NCBI RefSeq assembly: GCF_001043005.1
Contig: NZ_JYKZ01000002.1
Span: forward strand, 434,001-498,000
Direction: 5' to 3'
Source of the DNA: Pseudomonas psychrophila
GTDB taxonomy: Bacteria > Pseudomonadota > Gammaproteobacteria > Pseudomonadales > Pseudomonadaceae
DNA length: 64,000 nt
Shown here: positions 8,856 to 16,039 of the stretch, piece by piece
Position numbering within the stretch: the first letter of the stretch is position 1
How the letters are laid out: each line of letters begins with the position of its first letter
The notes under the pieces: model-generated
What the model saw: the letters and a program-made list of their open reading frames with translations, nothing else
Told to the model about the DNA's origin: nothing
The model's database searches: none
Made by a program: the position numbers and the translations under genes

Positions 8856-9916
8856 TGCACAAAGAATCCGATCTGGATGACAGCGACCGCCTGCTGGAAC
8901 AGGTCCGGCAGGCCCTTCAGTACGCTACCCCGCTACGTATTCAGGGTGCCAACAGCAAGATGTTCCTTGGCCGCCCCGTAGCGGGTGAAGTGCTCGACAC
9001 CCGCTCCCACCGGGGCATCGTCAGCTATGACCCAACCGAACTGGTGATCACGGCCCGCTGCGGCACCCCCTTGTCGGAGTTGGCGCAAGCTCTGGATCAA
9101 GCCCAACAAATGCTGCCCTGCGAACCGCCCTCGTTCGCAGATGCCACGGTAGGGGGCATGATTGCCAGCGGGTTATCGGGACCTCGCAGGCCCTGGTCAG
9201 GCTCGGTCAGGGACTATGTCCTTGGAACACGGGTCATCACGGGGCACGGTAAACATTTGCGCTTTGGCGGCGAAGTCATGAAAAACGTCGCCGGCTACGA
9301 TCTGTCCCGCTTGATGGCTGGCAGTTATGGCGTGCTTGGGGTGGTGACCGAAGTGTCCCTCAAGGTACTGCCCAAGCCTCGGCAATGCCTGAGTATCAGC
9401 CTGGAACTGGACCCCGAACGCGCCCTGCTGCGCCTTGCAGAGTGGGGCCAGCAACCGCTGCCGATCAGTGCTGCATGCCACGATGGCCAGCGCCTGCACA
9501 TAAGACTTGAAGGCGGCGATGGCTCGGTGGCAGCGGCCCATGAACGGCTCGGTGGCGAGCTGCTGGATTCTTCGTACTGGACCGATCTCAACGAACATCA
9601 GCTGAGCTTCTTCGACGAGACCCAGCCCCTTTGGCGGCTGTCCTTGCCCAACAACACTCCCTGCCTGGCTTTGCCCGGTACTCAACTGATCGATTGGGGC
9701 GGTGCGCAGCGCTGGCTCAAGTCAGATGCCGATGAGGCGTTCATTCGCAACGTCATGGCAGAAGTCGGCGGGCATGCGACCTGCTATCGGCACGGCCTGG
9801 TCGACAGTCCGTTTCAGCCCCTGCCCGATGTGCTGATGCGCTACCACCGCAATCTGAAACAGCAACTCGATCCACGGGGCATCTTCAACCCCGGTCGCCT
9901 GTACGCGGAGTGTTGA
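8855..9916 (+). CDS. glcE: glycolate oxidase subunit GlcE (FAD-binding)
   Basis: The 353-aa second FAD-binding subunit is shorter than GlcD. It shares the PCMH fold: FADATVGGMIASGLSGPRRP near residues 93-112 and AGSYGVLGVVTEVSLKVLPKP near 157-177. It lacks the HxGDGN metal/FAD motif of GlcD, as expected for GlcE. It overlaps glcD by 1 bp and is separated from glcF by 3 bp, so the three subunits are translated together and form the membrane-associated oxidase complex. Confidence 0.96.
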   Translation: MHKESDLDDSDRLLEQVRQALQYATPLRIQGANSKMFLGRPVAGEVLDTRSHRGIVSYDPTELVITARCGTPLSELAQALDQAQQMLPCEPPSFADATVGGMIASGLSGPRRPWSGSVRDYVLGTRVITGHGKHLRFGGEVMKNVAGYDLSRLMAGSYGVLGVVTEVSLKVLPKPRQCLSISLELDPERALLRLAEWGQQPLPISAACHDGQRLHIRLEGGDGSVAAAHERLGGELLDSSYWTDLNEHQLSFFDETQPLWRLSLPNNTPCLALPGTQLIDWGGAQRWLKSDADEAFIRNVMAEVGGHATCYRHGLVDSPFQPLPDVLMRYHRNLKQQLDPRGIFNPGRLYAEC

Positions 9917-9919
9917 GCC

Positions 9920-11173
9920 ATGCAGACCACCCTGAGCGACAAAGCACGCCAGTTGCCCCGCGCCCTGGAAGCCGAAAGCATCCTGCGCAGTTGTGTGCAC
10001 TGTGGTTTCTGCAACGCCACGTGCCCGACCTATCAGTTGCTTGGCGATGAACTGGATGGACCGAGAGGCCGTATTTACCTGATCAAGCAAGTGCTCGAAG
10101 GCAACGAGGCCACACAAAAGACCCAGCAACATCTGGACCGTTGCCTGTCGTGCCGCAATTGCGAAACCACCTGCCCTTCCGGCGTCGATTACCACAACTT
10201 GCTGGATATCGGCCGGGCCGTGGTCGACGCTCAAGTGCCCCGGTCGCTAGGGCAGCGCTTGTTGCGCGAAGGCTTGCGCAGTGTTGTCCCGAGTACCGGT
10301 CTGTTCAAAGGGCTGGTCAGCAGCGGTCAGGTTCTACGCCCATGGCTGCCCGGTCCCCTGCAGGCAAAATTGCCCCGCACGGTGCCTGCGGCAAAACCTC
10401 GACCGACCACTCACCATGCCCGACAGGTGCTGATGCTCGAAGGCTGCGTGCAACCGAGTCTGTCACCTAATACCAACGCGGCGGCCGCCAGAGTTCTGGA
10501 CCGGCTAGGGATCAGTGTGAAGCCTGCCCGTGAAGCCGGTTGCTGCGGCGCCGTGGATTATCATCTCGACGCCCAGGCGACGGGCCTTGATCGCGCCCGC
10601 CGTAACATCGATGCATGGTGGCCCGGCATTGAAGACGGAGCCGAGGCCATTGTGCAAACTGCCAGCGGTTGTGGCGCCTTCATCAAGGATTATGGCCACC
10701 TGCTCAGCAGCGATCCGGCTTATGCCCGCAAGGCAGAAAGGGTCAGCGCGCTGGCCAGGGACCTGGTTGAAGTACTGCACGATGAGCCCCTGGAAACGCT
10801 TGGCATACACAGCGATCAGCGCCTGGCGTTCCACTGCCCTTGCACCTTGCAACACGCCCAAAAGCTCACTGGGGCGGTTGAAGCCCTGCTGGCCCGAGTC
10901 GGGTTCAACCTGACAGCGGTTCCCGACAGCCACCTGTGCTGCGGTTCGGCGGGGACTTATTCGCTGACCCAGCCCGAGCTGTCCCGACAACTGCGCGACC
11001 AAAAACTCACTGCACTGGAGAGCGGCCACCCCGAGGTCATTGTGACGGCCAATATCGGTTGTCAGTCCCATCTCGACAGTGCAGGCAGAACCCCGGTCCG
11101 CCATTGGATCGAACTGTTCGAAGCCGCACTGCCCCAACCCGGAGAGCCACCATGCAAACCAAAGCCGTACTGA
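9920..11173 (+). CDS. glcF: glycolate oxidase iron-sulfur subunit GlcF
   Basis: The 417-aa protein has two ferredoxin-type 4Fe-4S motifs: CVHCGFCNATCP near residues 26-37 and CLSCRNCETTCP near 75-86. Two CCG domains follow, with GCCGAVDYH near 209 and CCGSAGTYS near 340. This is the electron-transfer subunit linking the flavin subunits to the respiratory chain. The 3' end overlaps the start of glcG by 22 bp. Confidence 0.97.
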   Translation: MQTTLSDKARQLPRALEAESILRSCVHCGFCNATCPTYQLLGDELDGPRGRIYLIKQVLEGNEATQKTQQHLDRCLSCRNCETTCPSGVDYHNLLDIGRAVVDAQVPRSLGQRLLREGLRSVVPSTGLFKGLVSSGQVLRPWLPGPLQAKLPRTVPAAKPRPTTHHARQVLMLEGCVQPSLSPNTNAAAARVLDRLGISVKPAREAGCCGAVDYHLDAQATGLDRARRNIDAWWPGIEDGAEAIVQTASGCGAFIKDYGHLLSSDPAYARKAERVSALARDLVEVLHDEPLETLGIHSDQRLAFHCPCTLQHAQKLTGAVEALLARVGFNLTAVPDSHLCCGSAGTYSLTQPELSRQLRDQKLTALESGHPEVIVTANIGCQSHLDSAGRTPVRHWIELFEAALPQPGEPPCKPKPY

Positions 11174-11553
11174 GTCAGAAAGAAGTCAGCCAAATCCTTG
11201 CCGTGGCCCGCAGCGAAGCACAGAACAACCAATGGGCCGTCACCATCGCCATTGTCGACGACGGCGGCCATCCGCTGGCCCTTGAACGCCTTGACGGTTG
11301 CCCGCCGATCAGCGCCTATATCGCCACTGAAAAGGCGCGCACCTCGGCGTTGGGTCGACGCGACTCCAAAGGCTATGAAGAGATGGTCAATGGTGGACGC
11401 TACGCCTTTTTGTCTGCCCCCCTGCTGACTTCCCTGGAAGGTGGCGTGCCGATCATCGTCGGTGGCCATGTGATCGGTGCCGTCGGTGTCTCCGGAGTCA
11501 AGGCCGAACATGATGCACAAGTGGCCAGGGCCGGCGCGCAATGCCTGAAATGA
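11152..11553 (+). CDS. glcG: GlcG/HbpS-family heme-binding-like protein
   Basis: The 133-aa DUF336/GlcG family protein has the conserved IAIVDDGGHPLALERLDG near residue 25 and GGVPIIVGGHVIGAVGVSG near 98-116. Members are found at the end of glc operons and near other oxidoreductases; some bind heme, but the role in glycolate oxidation is not established. The ATG at 11152 lies inside the glcF 3' end, so the two are translationally coupled. The REP array begins about 35 bp downstream. Confidence 0.9.
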   Translation: MQTKAVLSQKEVSQILAVARSEAQNNQWAVTIAIVDDGGHPLALERLDGCPPISAYIATEKARTSALGRRDSKGYEEMVNGGRYAFLSAPLLTSLEGGVPIIVGGHVIGAVGVSGVKAEHDAQVARAGAQCLK

Positions 11554-11589
11554 CCCGGCCACGATGCACCCAAGCAAGCAGTTCCTCTA

Positions 11590-12000
11590 TGGGAGCGAGC
11601 CTGCTCGCGAAAGCTTCAGCACGATCATTCGGGTAAACCGCGTCGTATGAATCGCGAGCAGGCTCGCTCCCACAATAATCCCTGCAAGGCGCGAATTCTC
11701 TGGGTGCCGAAGTCCTAGTGGGAGCGAGCCTGCTCGCGAAAGCATCAGCGCGATCATTCGGGTAAACCGCGGCGCATGAATCGCGAGCAGGCTCGCTCCC
11801 ACAATAAACCCTGCAAGGCTCGAGTTCTGTGGGTGCCGAAGTCCTAGTGGGAGCGAGCCTGCTCGCGAAAGCATCAGCGCGATCATTCGGGTAAACCGCG
11901 TCGTATGAATCGCGAGCAGGCTCGCTCCCACAATAATCCCTGCAAGGCTCGAGTTCTGTGGGTGCCGAAGTCCCAGTGGGAGCGAGCCTGCTCGCGAAGG
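11590..12000. repeat. tandem 129-bp REP/BIME array (three units plus a partial)
   Basis: The core TGGGAGCGAGCCTGCTCGCGA starts at 11590, 11719, 11848 and 11977, exactly 129 bp apart. Each complete unit also holds the inverted copy GCGAGCAGGCTCGCTCCCAC about 60 bp later and a near-identical linker. Such paired, inverted REPs are typical of Pseudomonas intergenic BIMEs. Because 129 is divisible by three, the array creates an open repetitive reading frame on the minus strand that is not a gene. Confidence 0.92.
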
Positions 12001-12047
12001 CATTACTTCGGATTAACGGGCAAACCGCAGCGCACGCCTAAAGGCGC

Positions 12048-13475
12048 TCACCACTGGCGTTTGTCCGGGCGCTCCAGGCCCAGTTTTTCTATCCGGTAGC
12101 GCAACATGTCCCGGCTCAACCCCAGCAGGCGGGCCGATTTGGTGACGTTCCAGTCGGTCTTGTCGAGCATCTTGCGCACCATGTCGCGCTCCACTTCCGG
12201 CAGGTTCATCGACTCCATACCGTTGTAAACCGCACGTGGCTCATGAAGCTGCGCCTCCAGTTGCATCTGGGGCTCATCCACCAGGCTCAGGCACACGTTC
12301 AATTGATTCGCAGCAATGGTGTCGCTTTGGGCCAGCAGCACGGTTTGCTCAAGCATGTTGCGCAGCTCACGCACATTGCCCGGCCAGCTGTAATTGAGCA
12401 GCAGTTCTTCAGCCTGATTGCTGAAATGCAGATGCTGCTTGCCATAGCGTTTGCCATGACTGGCGAGGAAGTGTCGCGCCAGCAACAGAATGTCCTGACC
12501 CCGGCTGTGCAGTCTCGGCACCTTGATCGAGATGATGCGCAGACGAAAAAACAGGTCGCGACGGAATTTACCCTGTTGAACCATCTGTTCCAGGTTGCAG
12601 TTGGTGGCGCTGATAACCCGCAGATCCACCTTGCGCTCCTTGACCGAACCGACACGGCGAATCGTCCGGTCTTCCAGCAACTTGAGCAGCTTGGCTTGCA
12701 GCAACAGGTCCATCTCTCCGACTTCGTCGAGAAACAGCGTGCCACCATCGGCGGCTTCCACCAGGCCCACACGCCGATCCTTTGCGTCAGTGAAGGCCCC
12801 TTTCTCGTGACCGAAGAGCTCAGATTCCACCAGATTGGACGGTATCGACGCGCAGTTGAATTCAATGAACGGGCCTTTGCTGCGTGGGCCGTCAAAGTGC
12901 AGCGCCCGCGCCACCAGCTCCTTACCAGTGCCGGTCTCGCCTTCCACCAGAACAGGCGGCAAGTCGGTGTTGGCCATCCGGCGCTCCGCGTCGAGCAACT
13001 GGGCAATGGTGCCCTTGAGGTATTGCATGGGCGCCGAATCGCCGATCAAGGCCTGAACCCCTGATTTCTGAGCCTCACGCTCCTGATAAAACGACAGGGT
13101 GCGCTCCATGCGATCAGTCGCCATGGCCTTGTCCAACAACAGCTTGAGCTCAGCCAGGGCTACCGGTTTGGTGACGTAGTGGAAGGCGCCCTCCTTCATC
13201 GCAATCACCGCATCTTCTACGTTGCCGTACCCGGTCATCATGATCACTTTCAAATCCGGCGCGCTGTCGCGCAGCTTCTGGATCAGGTCATGGCCACTCA
13301 TGCCCGGCAGTGAGTTATCAGTCAACACCACGTCAGGGGTGAAGGCCGTCATTTTTTCAAGCGCCTCTTCAGCCGAATGGCAGATCGTCACCTCGAAGTT
13401 TTTACGCTCCAGATAAGTCTGAATATTCTCGGCTAAAAGCTCGTCATCCTCGACCAGCAGAATGCTGTGTTCCAT
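12048..13475 (-). CDS. mnxR: sigma-54-dependent response regulator, MnxR-like
   Basis: The 475-aa NtrC-type activator has a receiver domain (1-120; acidic pair near 10, phospho-acceptor Asp53 in LTDNSLPG, Lys103), an AAA+ domain and a Fis-type HTH at the C-terminus ([19 protein letters not shown]). In the AAA+ domain, Walker A is GETGTGKE at 179-186, Walker B is TLFLDE near 246-251, and the sigma-54 loop is GAFTDA at 226-231. The family consensus for that loop is GAFTGA. The gene overlaps the kinase stop by 32 bp. With the two kinases and multicopper oxidases nearby, it matches the MnxS1/MnxS2/MnxR arrangement reported for manganese oxidation in P. putida GB-1. It would activate the sigma-54 promoters listed here. 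Confidence 0.8.
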   Translation of the reverse strand: MEHSILLVEDDELLAENIQTYLERKNFEVTICHSAEEALEKMTAFTPDVVLTDNSLPGMSGHDLIQKLRDSAPDLKVIMMTGYGNVEDAVIAMKEGAFHYVTKPVALAELKLLLDKAMATDRMERTLSFYQEREAQKSGVQALIGDSAPMQYLKGTIAQLLDAERRMANTDLPPVLVEGETGTGKELVARALHFDGPRSKGPFIEFNCASIPSNLVESELFGHEKGAFTDAKDRRVGLVEAADGGTLFLDEVGEMDLLLQAKLLKLLEDRTIRRVGSVKERKVDLRVISATNCNLEQMVQQGKFRRDLFFRLRIISIKVPRLHSRGQDILLLARHFLASHGKRYGKQHLHFSNQAEELLLNYSWPGNVRELRNMLEQTVLLAQSDTIAANQLNVCLSLVDEPQMQLEAQLHEPRAVYNGMESMNLPEVERDMVRKMLDKTDWNVTKSARLLGLSRDMLRYRIEKLGLERPDKRQW

Positions 13476-14922
13476 ATTCTTCTCCCGTTGCCACTTTAAA
13501 GTTGAGTCGCACGCGGGTTCCTTCCTGCTCTCGGCTGGTCAGTTCGACCGAACCTTCGAAGCGCTCCATGATTCTTTTAACCAACGCCAGGCCGACACCC
13601 AGGCCGCCTTGCTTGGTGGTAAAAAACGGTTTGAACACCATCTGTTGCTGCTGCGGGCTCATGCCTTTACCCGTATCGCTCAAGGTCATGCTCAATTGCC
13701 CCGGCTGCGAGGATTCGATGTCGATCATCAGCACGCCGCCCTTGGGCATGGCCTCCAGGGCATTGGCAAACAGGCTGTTGAGGATTTGCGTGAGCAGCAC
13801 TTGCTGACTGACTACCGGCTCAAACGCCGGTGAATTGAATCGTACTTCCACATTCGAACTGCGGATCAGGGGTTCGAAAGCGCTCAAGGTGTCTTCAAGC
13901 GCCAGCACCAAATCCACGGCTTCGGACTCTTCAGTGGCCGGGCGCAAGGAAACAAGCAGCTCACGGACCCAACGCGACATGCGGTCGACCTGATTGATAA
14001 TGTCACCGATATTTTTCTGTGCACCTAGGCTGGCGAGGCCCTGGGACAGTTCGGCACTTGACCGTATGTTTGCCAGAGGGTTGCGCAAGCTGTGGGCAAC
14101 GGCTGACGACATAGCTCCAAGGGCGACAAAAGTTTCGTTAGCAATCAGCTGCTTTTGCTGGCTTTCGAGCAGTCGGGCGGCGCGGCGCACGATCCAGAAC
14201 AACGCCAGGTAAATCACCAGTCCGCCCAGTATCGTCGCCAGCCAGATGCTCTTGAAGCCGCGCTGTATGCGCGCTACCAGGTCCGCGGGCTCCTTGTAGA
14301 TCTCCACCATGGCAATAACGTGACTTTTGTCGGCGTTAAACATCGGTATGTAGTTTTCAACAAACAGGTAATCGGGCTCACGCAGCAGTCGCTGTTCAGG
14401 GCGTTCATCGTTAATTTCGTGATAACTGGTGGAGACCGCTTCCTTCATTTCAAAGGACTGATCCAGTTCATCGTCATTTTCAATACGCACCCCGATCAGT
14501 TCAGGATTGGTTGACCAGACCACCGTGCGGTCAAGGGCATACACGGTAGCCAGAAGAAGGTCCGGCAGGTGCTCCACATGGTCCAGAAACTCAATGCGCG
14601 CCGTTGTCCGCGTCTCGGGTGCAACGTCTGGATAAGCCTTGTCCTGACGCGGATCGAGCATCTCACCCATGGTACGGTCGGGCGTGATAGCGGCATGCCG
14701 GATCTCTGCCGCACCAATGGCCTGGATAAATTGCGCGGTCAGGATCGAGTCCCGCTCAATGCTCTCTTCGACCAAAAAGCGCGTGGATATGTAGCCCAGC
14801 CCCAGGGCTACCGCGGCAATGATCAGAAAGCTGCCCAGAGAAAACCAGCGCAACAGGTTGAACTGCCTGCGTTTGAGCAGTTGCGCATGGGGATCGGCTT
14901 CTGTTTTATCGGGTAACGGCAT
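13444..14922 (-). CDS. mnxS1: membrane sensor histidine kinase, MnxS1-like
   Basis: The 492-aa kinase has two membrane segments (about 28-48 and 220-243) flanking a ~170-residue periplasmic sensor. The H-box is AVAHSLRNPLANIRSS near residue 276, and the ATPase domain has the N-box NALEAMPKGG, DTGKGM and GGLGVGLALVK. It is a paralogue of the kinase at 19001-20476; sensor segments such as TMGELLDPRQDK and ENYIP are shared. It overlaps the regulator gene by 32 bp, so the two are an obvious pair. The signal is unknown. The upstream gap holds an imperfect hairpin. Confidence 0.8.
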   Translation of the reverse strand: MPLPDKTEADPHAQLLKRRQFNLLRWFSLGSFLIIAAVALGLGYISTRFLVEESIERDSILTAQFIQAIGAAEIRHAAITPDRTMGEMLDPRQDKAYPDVAPETRTTARIEFLDHVEHLPDLLLATVYALDRTVVWSTNPELIGVRIENDDELDQSFEMKEAVSTSYHEINDERPEQRLLREPDYLFVENYIPMFNADKSHVIAMVEIYKEPADLVARIQRGFKSIWLATILGGLVIYLALFWIVRRAARLLESQQKQLIANETFVALGAMSSAVAHSLRNPLANIRSSAELSQGLASLGAQKNIGDIINQVDRMSRWVRELLVSLRPATEESEAVDLVLALEDTLSAFEPLIRSSNVEVRFNSPAFEPVVSQQVLLTQILNSLFANALEAMPKGGVLMIDIESSQPGQLSMTLSDTGKGMSPQQQQMVFKPFFTTKQGGLGVGLALVKRIMERFEGSVELTSREQEGTRVRLNFKVATGEEYGTQHSAGRG

Positions 14923-14979
14923 GGGTGTTCCCCGGTAGCTGATCTGAGTCCTTTCAGTCGAGTTCAGAGTCAGTGTAGG

Positions 14980-15000
14980 CGTCCGTTAACAAGACGGACG
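14980..15000. repeat. 7-bp inverted repeat between the SCO-cytochrome c gene and mnxS1-like kinase
   Basis: The arms CGTCCGT and ACGGACG surround a 7-nt loop, 23 bp after the stop of the SCO gene. Neither strand has a T-run, so it is not a classical terminator. It could be a processing hairpin or a protein site. Confidence 0.4.
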
Positions 15001-15022
15001 ATACAATGATGCTATTTAGCCT

Positions 15023-16039
15023 CTACTGCACGTGCGCTGACAGAGACTGCTGGCGATCCGTTTCTTCCTGCAAGAAGTCCATGATTGCCTGCGCGGCGCT
15101 TTCATCCAGCCGCAGGTTGGGCATTGGAATCTTGCCGTATTGTTCGAACAGTGCCATCGCAACCGGATCCTTCTGCACCAGCATGCGATCCGGCTCACGT
15201 ATCCAGCGGCTCAGCCAGACCGGATCGCGCTGCCGGGTCACCCCGATCAGATCGGGGCCGATACTGCGCATACCGATGCCTTGCCCGTCCTCCAGGCCCA
15301 GGCTGTGGCACGAGGCGCAACGCGTACGAAAAAGCTCTTCACCGTTGCTTGGTGGACGAATTTCAGGGGCATCTGCATAGCTTTGTTCGAGACTGGGCTG
15401 CTTCCAGTTTTGCAAGGTATTGGCCAGTTGATCAGCCAGAATCCAAGGATTTTCAAAGGGCGAAGCTTTCATCCAGCGACCGGTTTGCTGATTGCCTACG
15501 ATCAGGCTGAGGTTGTGATCCTTGGTCCGGCCGTTGTCGACACCCTCAATGAACAACCCGAGTTTGTGCCGCAGTTCGGTGACGGCGTCGAACTCACCGG
15601 TGAGAAACTGCCAGCCGGGCCCTGCCTTGAAGCGTTGCGCGTAGGCCTTTAGCACCTGGGGTGTATCGCTCAATGGATCGATGCTGATGGAGTAAAAGAA
15701 AATATCTTTGCCGACCCGCTCCCCCAGCAGCTTTTGAACCTGGCGCAGACGCGCCGTTTCGAGGGGACACGAATCACTGCACGAGGTGAAGATGAAATTG
15801 ATCACCACCACCTTGCCCTTGATCATGTCATCGAAAAAACGCATCTGCCGACCGTCCTGATTGGTCAGCAGGGTGTTGGGAAAGTAGTCACCGCCCCAGG
15901 GCGTTACGGGTTCATTGACCGGGACCGGCTCGGCTTCATGGGCGACACACACCTGAGTCCCCAGCAGGCAGGTGACCAACAACACCAAATGCATGCGCAG
16001 CGCACGGCAAAGGGCCAATTGAGCACCCATGAGGTTCAT
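15023..16039 (-). CDS. SCO1/SenC-family copper chaperone fused to cytochrome c domain
   Basis: The 338-aa exported protein starts MNLMGAQLALCRALRM and has a hydrophobic signal segment near 15-35. The SCO domain carries the copper site FTSCSDSCP near residues 84-92 and the distal His in DHNLSLIVG. A C-terminal cytochrome c domain has CASCH near residue 240. SCO proteins deliver copper or reduce cysteines of copper enzymes; here the partner is probably the adjacent multicopper oxidase. I chose the ATG at 16039 because it overlaps the oxidase stop as ATGA. A longer frame to 16180 would run inside the oxidase gene. Confidence 0.85.
   Translation of the reverse strand: MNLMGAQLALCRALRMHLVLLVTCLLGTQVCVAHEAEPVPVNEPVTPWGGDYFPNTLLTNQDGRQMRFFDDMIKGKVVVINFIFTSCSDSCPLETARLRQVQKLLGERVGKDIFFYSISIDPLSDTPQVLKAYAQRFKAGPGWQFLTGEFDAVTELRHKLGLFIEGVDNGRTKDHNLSLIVGNQQTGRWMKASPFENPWILADQLANTLQNWKQPSLEQSYADAPEIRPPSNGEELFRTRCASCHSLGLEDGQGIGMRSIGPDLIGVTRQRDPVWLSRWIREPDRMLVQKDPVAMALFEQYGKIPMPNLRLDESAAQAIMDFLQEETDRQQSLSAHVQ

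Noticed and set aside
11590..12000. Regular repeats considered as a CRISPR array
   Set aside because: Units are 129 bp with nearly identical linkers and REP palindromes; there are no unique spacers and no cas genes.
11587..12003. 138-codon minus-strand ORF with repeated SRAGSLPLGLRHPQNS units
   Set aside because: It is the translation of the 129-bp REP array; it has no ribosome-binding site and its repeats follow the palindromes exactly.
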